A DNA stretch of 64,000 bases from Costus lasius (Eukaryota > Streptophyta > Magnoliopsida > Zingiberales > Costaceae): contig JANVAS020000222.1 of assembly GCA_027563935.2 (NCBI GenBank), positions 4,030,001 through 4,094,000 of the forward strand. The letters are read 5' to 3'. Each line of letters starts with the position of its first letter. The stretch's first letter is position 1. Both the position numbers and the translations under genes were made by a program. This document shows, one piece after another, positions 8,970-21,261 of the stretch. The notes under the pieces are model-generated. The model ran no database searches. It was not told the origin of the DNA and was given only the letters and a program-made list of their open reading frames with translations.

Positions 8970-10644
8970 TGTTGGGGTATGCCCTTAAGGCTAATGTTTG
9001 AGGCCTATGGGAATGTATCTGTATCATGTAATAAACTCTTAAGTTTATAAAGGCATGGTTGTTATTCAGTTAGCTACATTGTCTGCTGCAATATATGTTC
9101 CTCTGAATAATGTCTCAAAGCTGTTCAGCTGGACTGACATGCTATTATGTCCTTAGTCGATATATCTTGGTGAACATGAGACAGCCTTGATATGGTTAAG
9201 ACTAATATGTGTTCTAATCTTATAGGATGCTTCGAGCATGGAATAAGATGTAGACTCATGGGTACATGGGATGTACTGGACAGACCCTACTAGGATGTTC
9301 AATTGTTTGTCACAATGTGAATATTCCTTGATTGCGACAAGTGGCACATTTCCTCTGACTTGAGATCACTTGTGTTTTCTAAATGATGATTGTCATTGTT
9401 TTGAGGTAGTTCAATATCATTTGAAACATAATGATTATAGACTATCTTGGATGGTGAGCTTGAGTCAGGTTAGGACACTAGTGATAGACATAGGATTGCC
9501 GTCTCCTTGTTTAAGGAGTGTGATGTTCTATAAGGGCCCCCTGGATGAGATGATTGAGAGAGTGTATGGCCATACCCAGGTGACAGTGTTCATCTGATCT
9601 AATCATGCTCATCATATTGGAGTTACAAGCTTGACAGGCTTGTCCAATAAGAACATCAAGTGGCAAAGGAAGTATGCATGCCTAGTGAATTGGATTCACA
9701 CTTGTGCTGTGGTTTGGGTGAAGTCTTGGAAGACTCTTTCCTTTATATCGGGAGACAGTGATGTGTTGCTAGATACCCCTCACTGGTCGTGATAACGTGA
9801 GTTATCGTTACCGACATTTAAAGGAAACCCTTAGGGTCGCACAATTTGATGATATGGCTTCTTTAAGTCAGATCGTGTGGACTGAATTGTTTAGTTCAGT
9901 TTAAAGGGGTGTTAAGCTCTGATTGCGAGTGAGATCTGGTCTGATCATGTTTGATTGATTAGGGCTTTAGATCGGTAAGCTTCGATCGAGAGTTATGATG
10001 CTAGATCAGTGAGATCTAGAGCATCAAGAGATCAACGGTGATCTTGAACCTTGTGGTTCAATAAGATCGACCATTGCTTGGGCCGATTTGGTCTTAGACC
10101 AAAGTCACTTGAACCAGCTCATGTAATGAGCGCTTGGTTCAAATAATCGAAGAGAAGGAATTGCGGTTCACTTCATGTGAACGCATAACCGAAGTGAGTA
10201 ATGGGTTACTATTTTTGGATAGCAACGCCCACGTTCATTACAACGTGTTTACTCTATTGGCGATCATCACTCTTGAACGAAGTCTCCTTCCTTCTCGTGT
10301 GAAAAACTCTCTCGACGAGGGTAGAGGAACTTCTTCTTCGACAAGCCCAAGGATCTTATCCCCTCCATGCGCAAAGGACCCTTGAAGCTTTGCTAGCACA
10401 AAGACGACAAGGAGAGGCCATTCTTCATCGTGTGTGCGTCGACTAGGGAGAGGATCCCTTTCGCTCCTTGCTTCCAATACTTCATCCATAGATGGCGATG
10501 GTATGAATCTTATTGGCACTCGTAATCGTTTTTCATAGTTGAATATATATCATGCATAATGATCCCTAAAACCCCTATTTCCGCTGCGATGTAACACATG
10601 CGCCATTAGGGTTTTCTCGCTCCCCCTCGAAGGGGACTCCTGCA
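8970..10644 (+). repeat. 3' LTR of element A
   Basis: It is 1675 bp, equal in length to the 5' LTR and nearly identical to it. It is followed at once by the ATAAC target duplication. The conserved hairpins are repeated here at 9625-9643, 9756-9785, 9791-9806 and 10109-10142. Confidence 0.95.
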
Positions 10645-10740
10645 ATAACAACCATGCCTTTATAAACATAACAGTTTATTACATGATACAGATACATTCC
10701 CACAGGCCTCAAACATTAGCCTTAAGGGCATACCCCAACA
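10645..10740 (-). mobile_element. Solo copia LTR B, remaining terminal part
   Basis: It begins with the second ATAAC copy and continues as the reverse complement of the first 91 bp of a family-1 LTR, ending CCCCAACA. ATAGT follows at 10741-10745, matching window positions 1-5. It completes solo LTR B. Confidence 0.9.
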
Positions 10741-10815
10741 ATAGTTCTATCAAAGTACATTCAACCAATGCCTGACCATGTCCACACATTGGTCTTTAGG
10801 GCATATACACCAACA
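10741..10815 (-). repeat. 3' LTR remnant of element C
   Basis: This is the reverse complement of the start of a family-2 LTR (TGTTGGTGTATATGCC). It matches the C 5' LTR end at about 52749-52827 nearly base for base. The rest of this LTR lies left of the window because B inserted into it. Confidence 0.85.
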
Positions 10816-10832
10816 ATCTCCCACTTGCACTA
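10816..10832 (-). other. Polypurine tract of element C
   Basis: On the minus strand this reads TAGTGCAAGTGGGAGAT, directly before the LTR terminus. This shows that the adjoining LTR is the 3' LTR and that C runs right to left. Confidence 0.8.
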
Positions 10833-11675
10833 AGACCAAGGGCAACTGATGTTTGATCAGTTCCAATGTCTCTAGTATGACCCATTTAGCTTCCGCTGTG
10901 CCAGAGGCTAGGTCAGTGGGTTTTTCCAAATTGCTATCTGTGTTTATTTTAACAAATCTGATCATCATCCTTATCCATGATCTCTAAGATCAGATGATAT
11001 GCTGCAGTACATACTTGAGCATTAAGTTCATTCTACTATGCTATGGTCCCAGTAAGAACTATACTGGACCATCAAGCACTATGAACTAGATCAAGTTCAA
11101 ATGAATGAAGCTGCCTCCTTGGCTGCCACAAGGAGCTGCAATGTACTCAGCCTTATTTGTAGAATTTTTGCCACTTTGGTTTGCATAATGCTCTTTCAGC
11201 ATACAATCACCATAACAAGGCAAAGCGCAAATCTTGGCTGTGATCAATAGTCACTAGACTGGAACGAAGTGTCAGTGTACCCCAGTACACAAAATTCTTT
11301 CCTATCTATCATAGACTAGACTCCAATCCTTTATACTTCCCAAGTATATGTATAAGGATTACTTTCACAGCTATCTAGTGTCAAATACTAAGATATGATT
11401 GAAACTTGCTGGCTATGCACCAAGCATTTGCCAGAAATGGTCTTCAAAACATGATCCATCCTACATACAATGTATCAGGACTTTGGACCCATGTTAATAC
11501 TCTCCAGCTGTGCCATAGGACACAACATCTTTGAGAAACTCAGACCATATCTTCCTGGAAGGTATCAATATTTGGAATCATCCAATATAAACCTCTCCAG
11601 AAACTCTTGGATGAATATAGATTGACTAAAGGGCAATGACTTTCTTGGATCTCTATTTATAGATACTCATGCCTA
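10833..11675 (-). pseudogene. Element C pol remnant: RNase H end and RT C-terminal part
   Basis: This is degenerate copia pol on the minus strand. A recognisable piece near 10870-10950 corresponds to the HTDDNLADPLTK stretch at the end of the A polyprotein, here NTDSNLEKPTDLASG. The rest is broken by many stops and indels. It is interrupted by solo LTR D and resumes at 13362. The decay fits C being older than the elements inserted in it. Confidence 0.7.
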
Positions 11676-11680
11676 GGATG

Positions 11681-13361
11681 TGTTGGGGTATGCCCTTAAG
11701 GCTAATGTTTGAGGCCTTGGGATTGTAACAGTATCATGTATAAACTCTTATGTTTATAAAGGCAATGGTTGTTATTCAGTTTGTTATATTATCTGCTGCA
11801 ATACATATACTTCTGAATAATGTCTCAATGCTGTTCAGCTGGGCTGACATGCAGTAAAGTCCTTAGTCGATATATCTTGGCGAACATGAGACAGCCTTGA
11901 TATGATTGAGACTAATATGTGTTCTAATCTTATAGGATGCTTCGAGCATGGAATAAGATGTAGACTCATGGGTACATTGGATGTACTGGACAGACCCTAC
12001 TAGGATATTCAATTGCTTGTCACAATGTGAATAATCCTTGATTACAACAAGTGGCACATTTCCTCTGACTTGAGATCACTTGTGTTTCTAAATGATGATT
12101 GTCATTGTTTTGAGGTAGTTCAATATCATTTGAAACATAATAGTTATAGACTATCTTGGATGGTGAGCTTGAGTCAGGTTAGGGCACTAGTGATAGATAA
12201 AGGATTGCCGTCTCCTTAATTGGAGTGTGATGTTCTAAAGGGGCCCCCCTCTGTATGAGATGATTGAGAAAGTTTATGGCCATACCCAGGTGACAGTGTT
12301 CATCTGATCTAATCATGCTCATCATATTGGAGCTACAAGCTTGACACGCTTGTCCAATAAGAACATCCAGTGGCAAAGGAAATTTGCATGCCTTGTGAAT
12401 TGGATTCACACTTGTGCTGTGGTTTGGGTGTAGTCTTGGAAGACTCTTTCCTTTATATCGGGAGACAGTGATGTGTTGCTAGATACCCCTCACTGATCGT
12501 GATAACGTAAGTTATCGTTACCGACATTTAAAGGAAACCCTTAGGGTCGCACAATTTGATGATATGGCTTACTTAAGTCAGATCGTGTGGACTGAATTGT
12601 TTGGGTTCAGTTTAAAGGGATTTAGTCTCTGATTGTAAGTGAGATCTAGTCTGATCATGTTTGATTGATTAGGGCTTGAGATCGGTAAGCTTCGATTGAG
12701 AGAATAGATGCTAGATCAGTGAGATCAGGACCATCAAGAGATCAATGGTCAGATCTTAATCCTTAGGGGTTTATTATAATCTGGACTAATTGCTTGGTTT
12801 ATTTGGTTATTGAACCAAATCGATTTGAACCAGCTCATTGGATGAGCGTATGGTTCAAGTTGGCATTTGCGATTGGGGTCACTTGAACGTTGAGATGGTT
12901 TTGCTATTTTTAGATAGCATGTCACAACGTGACCACATCTCTCTCACGTCGCCCCTCTCTCGCCCTCTTGTCGCCGTTTTGCCTTTGGCTCTTCACACAT
13001 TCGTGTGAAAAAAGGTGGTAGACGAAAGAAGAAAAAAATCGCCAAGCAAGGAAAGCTCTCTCTTCCCTTCAAATGATCAAAGACACCTTGGACGATCCTT
13101 GCTAGCACAAGGGACGACAAGAAGGAGCAAGCCGTTGATCATCTTGTGTGTGACGATTTGGAGGAGACCTCTTTTGTTCTCTTGCTTCCAAGGCGCCATC
13201 TAGAAATGGCCATGGTATGAATCGCATTCTTTCTTGCATTCAAAAGTTTTAATGTTGATCATAATACATGCATCGATCCCATGAAACCCTAGTATCCGCT
13301 GCCCATGTTTTGTATGCGCCACTTTAGGGTTTCGGCCCCCCTTATTGAAAGGGGACTTTCA
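11681..13361 (+). mobile_element. Solo copia LTR D (family 1, 1681 bp)
   Basis: It begins TGTTGGGGTATG and ends GGGGACTTTCA. It is flanked by GGATG at 11676-11680 and 13362-13366. There is no adjoining internal region, so this is a solo LTR inserted into the pol of element C. The conserved hairpins are present, for example GATAAC-GTAA-GTTATC at 12501-12516 and the TTGAACCA stem-loop at 12825-12858. Confidence 0.93.
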
Positions 13362-15221
13362 GGATGCAGGCGTCATTCCCTAGATCATTCTCCTCGAAAC
13401 ACATATCGAACCTTTTCTTCACCATGTGAAGAGCTGAGATGTCATTCCATGTGAGGAGAATATCATCAATCATCTAGTCAAGAAATACAATTAAGGTGCT
13501 CCCACTGATCTTCTTGTAAACACAGGCTTTTCAACCATGCTTGTATAACATCATGCATATCTATATGGCCTTGATATGAAAACCTTCTGGCTATTTCCTT
13601 ATAGATATCTTTTCAGATGTCCTTGCAAGAAAAGCAGTTATCATAACAAAATGCCATAATTGATCATGCAATTACAACAAGCAGATCCCTAATGGACTTA
13701 AAGCTCAGCTATTGGTGAAAATTTCATTATTATCCACCCAGTGGATTTGCCTGAAATTATTGTTCACTAGCTTGTCTTTTAAGGTAACAATGTTACCTTC
13801 CATGTCTATCTTCCTAGAAGATTTATTATAGCCTGTGGGAATTACCCCTTTGGCAGCTTATCCAAGTCCCAGACTTGATTAGCAGACATGGAGTCCATTA
13901 TGGTTCTCATGGCCCTTAGCCATTTCTTGGAATCTGGTCCACCGACCGCTTCCATTTCCTCATAAGTCTTAGGTTCATGCTTGATGAAAAATTTGTCATG
14001 CCCAACATATCGAATCGATCCAGACTTATGTTATTCCTGTGTTACTTGAACCTTAGGTTGACTTTCAACCTGTATGTGAGATTTTGCTCTCCATCTGTGT
14101 CTAATTATATTGTGGTTGATTCTGGACCTTGTCCAAATCAGATCTACTCCCACTGGCTTCTTTCAAGAGAAATACTTTCTCAAGAGAGACAGCAGTTTGA
14201 GCAACAAATATTTTGTTCTCCTTGGGATAGAATTAGCACTCTATAGTGCACCACAAACACATACTTTTGAATCACTGCACATTACATTCCCAATTCCATT
14301 GAAGAAATGGGATATTTGCAGTTCTTAACTCAAAAGCTAACTTAGACATTTTCTTATGGAGTAGCAGTACTTCTGTTTGCATGGCATCATAGTAGTATAT
14401 TTGCATGACTACTCAAAGATGGAACCACATCCAATGTGTTCCTTTTCTTTCTTTGAAATTCACCACACACAGTGGTGAGCTAAGAAGGCTGTGAGATGAC
14501 TCCACACTTCTTAGGACAGTCATCAAATTCTCCACTTAATCATCTTGATCCAATCAAGGTGCTTTAATAGATCCTTCAATTTGACTCAATACTTCATCTG
14601 TGAACTTCTTGGATTTTTCAAAGTTCTTGGGTTGCGTAAGGCATACCTACACCTAATGAAGTATATAACTCCTCTTAGTGCTTGTTTATATGGGTCTACT
14701 TACATTGCTGTGTAATAGATCCAACAAGCCACTATTCCTTCCACCCTTTACGGTGAAGGCAGCATCTGTCACATTGTTCCTTTGAACTAGGTTCACATGT
14801 ATCATAATCCTGAAAGGACAATGATCCCAATAGCCCATGGACCTTTGGATGTGACCATTGTTCTATGGTTCAAGAGACAATGCTATATGAGGATGCTTTA
14901 TTGAATCATTAGATCTGATCTTGTGTTACATATAGAACCATAAACTATTGTCAGTTGTATCACTTCAATAGAACATCTCAGATTAAAGAAAAATAATTAT
15001 TATTATTTCAAACTGAAGTCCTTTCCAAAAGGAATGATGTTCTAATACATATGCTGATACAATAATAGCAAAGTTCTATATAAAGTCTTCAAGGCAGTGA
15101 GATGATATCAACAGCAGCATTCAATGCTCCGTCCCTGACCCGAGAGTCGATCCCATCAAGCCTCTTCGTCCTACTTCTTTTGAGCTCCTGCACATGTAAA
15201 ACATATGTGAGCCTTACATAC
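13362..15221 (-). pseudogene. Element C pol remnant: RT N-terminal part, integrase and protease
   Basis: Minus-strand degenerate copia pol. Near 13470 a decayed DDIL reverse transcriptase motif can be read. Near 13780-13850 there is a damaged copy of the RT start (KIDMEGNIVT against KIDMDGNVVT in A). Near 15140-15220 the sequence corresponds to the segment after the protease active site (VHICSNVQELK in A). The order runs right to left, as expected. Element E interrupts it inside the protease at CATAC (15217-15221), and gag resumes at 45380. Not coding. Confidence 0.7.
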
Positions 15222-16898
15222 TGAAAGGGGGGGGGAACCCTAAACGCATGCACTTCTAAAATTTTGCATGGGCGGAAATAAGGATTTCAACATGATCGCA
15301 TGTGGCATGAACATATGATTAACTTAAAGCCTTCATAGATCAACACAAAGATTTTACCATAGCCATTGTTTGGATGGCGACTTGGAAGCAAGAGGGCGAT
15401 GCGGCTCTCCTCCAAAGTGAACGCACACAAGATGGTGATGGCTTCCTTCTTGGCGTTCCTTGTGCTAGCAAAGCTCTCCAAGGTGTCCTAGCCGTGTGAG
15501 GAGAATGAGATACTCTCTTGGCGTTTTTCGAACCTCCTCCTTGGCGTGAAGTCACTCTACCAAAATGAGAGGAGTCTCGAGAGTGGAAGATGGGTGACGA
15601 GAGAAGCGTTACCCTCGAACGTGGAGGCGTGCTTCTATTTTGGAAATATTCAACTTCCAAAAATAGCAAGCCCTCAACGCATGATGCGTTCACTCCAAGT
15701 GAACCGATCGCCTCTTCTTCTCCCTTTGAACCATGCGTTCATATAATGAACCGGTTCTATAGAATTTGGTTCAAAGACCAAATCAAACCAAGCCTTGGTC
15801 TAGACCTTATTAAACCGAAAGGCTCAAGATCTAACCACACATCTCTTGATGCTCTTGATCTCATCGATCTAGCATCAATTCTCTCGATCGAAGCTTACCG
15901 ATCTCAAGCCCTAATCAATCAAACATGATCAGACCAGATCTCACTTGCAATCAGAGTTTAAACTCCTTTAAACTGAACCTAAACAATTCAGTCCACACGA
16001 TCTGACATAAGTAAGCCATATCATCAAATTGTGCGACCCTAAGGGTTTCCTTTAAATGTCGGTAACGATAACTTAAGTTATCACGATCAGAGAGGGGTAT
16101 CTAGCAACACATCACTGTCTCCCGATATAAAGGAAAGAGTCTTCCAAGACTACACCCAAACCACAGCACAAGTGTGAATCCAATTCACTTGACATACATG
16201 TTTCCTTTGCCACTGGACGTTCTTATTGGACACGCGTGTCAAGCCTGTAATTCCAATATGATGAGAATGATTAGATCAGATGAACATAGTCATCTGGGTA
16301 TGGCCATACACTTTCTCAATCATCTCATCCAGGGGGCCCCTTTAGAACATCACACTCCAAACAAGGAGAAGGCAATCCTATATCTATCACTAGTGTCCTA
16401 ACATGACTCATGCTCATTATCCAAGATAGTCTATAACCATTATATTTCAAATGATATTGAACTACCTCAAGACAATGCCAATCATCATTTAGAAACACAA
16501 GTGATCTCAAGTCAGAGGAAATATGCCACTTGTTTGCATATAAGGATTATTCACATTGTGACAAACAATTGAATATCCTAAGTAGGGTCTGTCCAGTACA
16601 TCCAATGCACCTATGAGTCTACATCTTATTCCATGCTCGAAGCATCCTATAAGATTAGAACACATATTAGTCTCAATCATATCAAGGCTGTCTCATGTTC
16701 ACCAAGATATCTCGACTAAGGACTATACTGCATGTCAGCGAAGCTGAACACCATTGAGACATTATTCAGAAGTATACATATAGCAGCAGATAATGGAACA
16801 ACCTGAATAACAACCATTGCCTTTATAAACATAGTTTATACATGAAACTGATAATAACCCATGGCCTCAAACATTAGCCTTAAGGGCATACCCCAACA
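15222..16898 (-). repeat. 3' LTR of element E
   Basis: Reverse complement of a family-1 LTR, starting TGAAAGGGG and ending CCCCAACA on the plus strand, 1677 bp. It carries the covarying stem-loop with GTTCAT/ATGAAC at 15728-15757 and a perfect GATAACTTAAGTTATC palindrome at 16067-16082. The overlapping ORFs at 15340-15928 recur in the other LTR and are not genes. Confidence 0.93.
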
Positions 16899-16915
16899 AT
16901 CTCCCACTTGCACTT
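16899..16915 (-). other. Polypurine tract of element E
   Basis: On the minus strand the purine run GTGCAAGTGGGAGAT abuts the 3' LTR, as in element A. Confidence 0.85.
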
Positions 16916-16918
16916 AAT

Positions 16919-17248
16919 CTAATGGTTGAGAAATCTCAAACCCATATTATTACAGTGCTTCTCATGCTTCTGCTGCGCCAGAGGCTTTGTAAGCGGGTCA
17001 GCTAGATTGTCATCTGTATGAACCTTGCAGATCTTGATATCTCCTCGATCTATGATCTCACGGATCAAATGAAACCTTCTCTGTATGTGCTTGGACTTCT
17101 GGTGCGACCGTGGTTCCTTTGCTTGTGCTATTGCTCCAGTGTTATCACAGAAGATAACCAATGGATCTGCACTCGAAGGAACAACACCAAGTTCTTGAAC
17201 GAACTTACGAATCCACACTGCCTCCTTTGATGCTTCTGAGGCTGCAAC
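16919..17248 (-). pseudogene. RNase H C-terminal part of the E polyprotein, truncated by gypsy F
   Basis: About 110 codons remain open up to the edge of the gypsy LTR at 17249. The first in-frame Met is at 17218. The sequence matches the last part of the A polyprotein almost residue for residue, including CDNTGAIAQAKEPRSHQKSK and the final GLRFLNH. Upstream codons, including the rest of RNase H, are not on the other side of the gypsy block and appear deleted. As it stands it has no start of its own. Confidence 0.88.
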
Positions 17249-19813
17249 TGTAACGCCCCCTCAGAATAAACCCCAAACACATGTAGAAACCGCGGAAGAT
17301 TGGGAACGTCACACACAAAACAACAAGACAAATGCTAGGGAATAATAGCTTACATAAAACGATTCGGAAAATTTCGGCAGCATGTCCCCAGAATTACTAA
17401 GGAAATTCCTGTACATGCTCCAAAACACAAATTGAACATACCATTTCGAAAACAAGATTCACAATCCTTATCACAACATCCAACTAATAAATCACATTAA
17501 TTAAATAACACTGAACAGAATAGAATTCACCGAAAACAGGCTTAAGCCCTCGGTTTAACACTCGTATCAAAACCAAATGCCAACCCGGCAACAATATCAC
17601 AGTAGTCGAAAACTAGCAGCCACATCCGGCTAACATGTCAATGAATAAAATCATAAAAAAAAACCTCGGCCACATCCGGCCCTCAAAATAGCACAGGCTC
17701 GCAGGCCCCAAAATATCAAGTCAGAAAATAATACATCTGCTAGGCTGTAGGCTCCTGCCCTGCATCTGGAAATATAGCGGAATGAGCTACACAGCTCAGT
17801 GAGTAGATAGTCTCGTTCGACCATCCACTAATATACAATCAAAAATAGATGCAGATATCTTTTCAAAACTTTTAACGGAAGATGACAAAGCATGATACAT
17901 AATAAAACTGATAACCATAAATCACAATTATGATCATACAACAATACACCCACCATCCCGGGCAACAAGATCACAAAACAGCCTAACCGGCTAACAGACT
18001 CAGACTCACGCAACTATTGTCCAGTGATTTCAGAATTGACCCCGAGGGTCCAACCCGGCCTTCGTCAAGGCACTGAGAGTAACATGCACGAACAATGGTG
18101 AGGCATAGATTCAAGAGGTGGCCCCCGCCAGGTCACGATGTGGCACTTTGCTCTACGACACTCAACCACACCCCCTTACCGGGAACACAAACAGAACAGA
18201 ACGGAAGGTGAATGAATTCAAGAGGTGGCCCCCGTCTGACCAAGACGTGGCACTTTGTTTCAAACACCCAACTCTCAAAAGGTTTACCACTTGGACAAAA
18301 ATACCCTCAACACAAACTGGAAACCTGAACCTCTAACCTGGTCACTAGACTCTAGAACAGTCCCTCCATTACCGGAAACAAATCAGAATAGATTGGGTGG
18401 ATTCTCCAACCCCAAGTCAGAATGACTGTTCACTGAGTGCTCTAGTTGACCCTTAGGTTCAGTCCACTCAAGTCTAGGACCCTTATCGAATGCATTTAAC
18501 ACAGACATTATTTCGAACATCACATCAATCAGGTTCAGAAAGGTCCTTAGATTTCATGCAAGCATGGTTTAACCTTTTCTAGGTTATCATTCAAGGTTAT
18601 CAATCAATAATTAAAAATACATACTATACAGAAAATTCACCAATTTCATCCACAAATAACATAAATACTGAATATCACAGATTCATAGTTTTCTCCTAGT
18701 TCTTATAACAAAAGACAGAAATACCCCTAGTTCAAAGTTTAAGTCATGGAGGAAAACTTATCCAAAAATTTCGTAAAAATAGTCATTACATCCCTCATGA
18801 TCCCTAGATCCGTAATTTCAAGTTTTCCCCAATTTTAACTAGAAAATTTACCCAATTACCCCTAGGTCAATCTCAGTCAACAGAAACTTTTATTTCCAAA
18901 AATTCCCAAAAAATACGGTAGAGTCCTTATATACCTAATTTCATGAATATCAGTTTTTCCCCAATTTTTACCCATACATTTGGGCGTAATTTCATGAAGA
19001 AGGGGCGAAATTCTCATTCAAGCCCTAATCTTCATGCAATTGAAAATCTAAAGTTACATACATGTTTAATCAAGGTTTAATTGATGATTAGGAGTCTTAA
19101 AAACGAAAAGCACTAATTGTCATGCAAGCTAGGGTTTCAAAATTTAGGGAAAAACAAAGAAAACGTGTACACATGTGAAAGCAAGAGTTCATGTTATATT
19201 TCTAACCCTTAATTTTCTCTAAAACAAGCAATACTACAAATATGCGTGAACTACGTGAAGAGAAAATCCACTCACCTTGATTTCGGTTTCTTCCAAGTCA
19301 CAAACCCCCTCACGCCTCCCCTCACACTACTCACGTCGCCGGAAAACACCCAAGGACCGCCGGAAGTCGCCTCCACCACCAATCGCCGCCGGCCGCAAGA
19401 AGAGGAGAAGGGAGAAGAGATAAGCCGCCACCCTCACTCTAGGAAGAAATCGTGAACGAAAGCAAAGAGGGAAAAACGTGAGTGAACCCTCTTAATTTTC
19501 GTTTTCTACCTCCAAAGGATCCAAACCCAATATCAAACATAAGTGGAAGATCCAATAACCCTTTAGTATAAGTTATATTTTCCACTTCACCCTTATCAAG
19601 GGCTCTTACCCTTTTCTAATCGAAAGACACCACTAACCTAGTGGTACACAGCACACATTCTACGCCTTAAGTCGCAGGTTCGAATCCTCTCCGCGACCCA
19701 TATTTTTACATTGCAGGAAAAATACATAAATCGATACATTATCAACTTCCACAAAACTGCTAGATAAATAAACTTTCATTTTCTTACCTACTAATAAATT
19801 TCTGGATCTTACA
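17249..19813 (-). repeat. 3' LTR of gypsy F
   Basis: On the plus strand it starts TGTAACGCCCCC and ends GGATCTTACA, 2565 bp. It contains two copies of a CAAGAGGTGGCCCC...GGCACTTTG block at 18112-18150 and 18219-18258, and near its right end an A-box/B-box pair on the plus strand. Small ORFs inside it are not considered genes. Confidence 0.92.
19634..19687 (+). other. tRNA-derived, pol III promoter-like sequence inside the F LTR
   Basis: An A-box-like TAACCTAGTGGT at 19634-19645 is followed 43 bp later by GGTTCGAATCC at 19677-19687, a perfect match to the GGTTCGANTCC B-box consensus. GTCGC and GCGAC flank the B-box as a stem. A complete cloverleaf is not seen, so this is a tRNA-derived or SINE-head-like piece rather than a tRNA gene. 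It lies antisense to F. The other LTR has it at 38114-38167. Confidence 0.5.
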
Positions 19814-19831
19814 TTCCTCCCCCCTTAAAAA
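19814..19831 (-). other. Polypurine tract of gypsy F
   Basis: On the minus strand TTTTAAGGGGGGAGGAA abuts the LTR terminus TGTAAGATCC. The G element has a similar run at 34881-34897. Confidence 0.85.
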
Positions 19832-19842
19832 GCTTTAGTCCT

Positions 19843-21261
19843 CTAAAGCTCACCATCCAAATCATCGAACAGCTGAGGGAACTCTCTTCTCATATCTGAC
19901 TCTGTCTCCCAAGTAGCTTCTTCGACTGACTGGTTTCCCCAAATAACTTTTACAAGCGGTATTGTCTTGTTCCTTAAGACTTTGTCTTTCCTATCCACAA
20001 TCCTCAGTGGTCTCTCTACAAAAGTCATATCACTCTGGATCTGCAGGGGAGCAGAATCAAGCACATGTGATGGATCTGCACAGTATTTCCTCAGAACTGA
20101 GACATGAAATACATTATGAAGATGCTCCAGAGATGGTGGCAGAGCTAGTCTGTAAGCTACAGGACCAACCCTCTCTACAATATCGTAAGGTCCAACAAAC
20201 CTCGGGCTCAGCTTTCCCTTCTTGCCAAACCGCATGACACCCTTGGTTGGTGAAACCTTCAGAAACACATGATCCCCCACCATAAACTCTAAGGGACGAC
20301 GACGATCATCTGCATAACTCTTCTGCCTGTCCCGGGCAACCTTCAATTTTTCCTGAATAATTCTGACTCTATCTGTAGCCTCCTGTACAGCCTCTGATCT
20401 CAGAATCATCCGGTCCCCTGATTCCTCCCAACTCAGAGGTGACCTGCACTTCCTGCCATACAGAGCCTCGTACGGAGCCATCTGAATGCTGGAGTGAAAG
20501 CTGTTATTGTAGGTGAACTCTATCAGGGATAAATCACTGTCCCACTCAGAGCTCCAATCTACCACATAAGCCCTCAGCAAATCCTCCAAAGTCTGTATAG
20601 TACGCTCTGACTGACCATCTGACTGCGGATGGTAGGCGGTACTAAAACTCAACTTAGTGCCAAGACCCTCATGCAAGCTCTTCCAGAATCTGGAAAGGAA
20701 TCTGGAATCGCGGTCTGATACAATATCCACAGGCACTCCGTGTAATCTGACTATTTCATCGATGTACAGCTTAGCCAGCCGATCGAGTGGGTAAGTCATC
20801 CGAATAGGTAAAAAGTGTGCAGCCTTCGTGAGCCTGTCAACGATGACCCAAACCGCATCATGCCCTCTCCTGGTCCGAGGCAACCCACAAACAAAATCCA
20901 TACTAATACACTCCCACTTCCACTGTGGAATAGGGAGCTGCTGCAATAATCCCCCAAGTCTTTGGTGTTCGGCCTTCACAGTCTGACAGGTCAAACACCG
21001 AGATACGAACACCGCGACCTCCTTCTTCATGCCCGGCCACCCGAAATCTTTCTTCAAATCCTGATACATTTTTGTGACTCCGGGATGCAAGGAATACTTG
21101 GAGTTATGACCCTCCTCCAAGATCTCTCTCCTTAGACTAGGTTCCTCAGGGACACACGCCCGTCCACGGAACCGCAGAATACCATCACCAGATAAGGTGA
21201 AATCCTCCACTGGCCCGGCAGCCAACCTCCCTCTGATCTGAACTAGATTCGGATCTACCAG
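19843..21261 (-). pseudogene. Gypsy F integrase and chromodomain, downstream of the nonsense codon
   Basis: The frame stays open from the stop at 21262-21264 to the natural terminator at 19843-19845; the first Met is at 21225. It holds the integrase HHCC finger (HPGVTK, CLTCQ), a core with [16 protein letters not shown] and SDGQSERT supplying the D, D, E residues, and a C-terminal chromodomain-like block ([17 protein letters not shown] followed by EEATWE). Chromodomains in this family are thought to steer integration to marked chromatin. It is in the same frame as the upstream part and normally belongs to one polyprotein; without readthrough it would not be made. Confidence 0.88.

Larger units (their letters stand above)
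1580..10644 (+). mobile_element. Complete Ty1/copia retrotransposon A (9065 bp)
   Basis: Two direct LTRs of 1675 bp (1580-3254 and 8970-10644) bound a primer-binding site, a 1.8-kb leader, one intact gag-pol ORF and a polypurine tract. The flanking duplication is ATAAC at 1575-1579 and 10645-10649. The LTRs differ at only two positions that I could find by eye (near 1617/9007 and 2678/10068), so the insertion is very recent. Overall size, long LTRs and long leader resemble the BARE1/Angela type of copia element, but I cannot assign the lineage without a phylogeny. Every part needed for autonomous transposition appears present. It is inserted antisense into solo LTR B of its own family. Confidence 0.95.

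Noticed and set aside
15340..15928. Antiparallel ORFs of 117 and 112 codons
   Set aside because: Inside the E LTR and repeated in its partner at 43816-44404; a product of the LTR sequence rather than a gene.
19634..19687. Functional tRNA gene
   Set aside because: A- and B-boxes are present, but acceptor and anticodon stems do not form; kept only as a tRNA-derived sequence.
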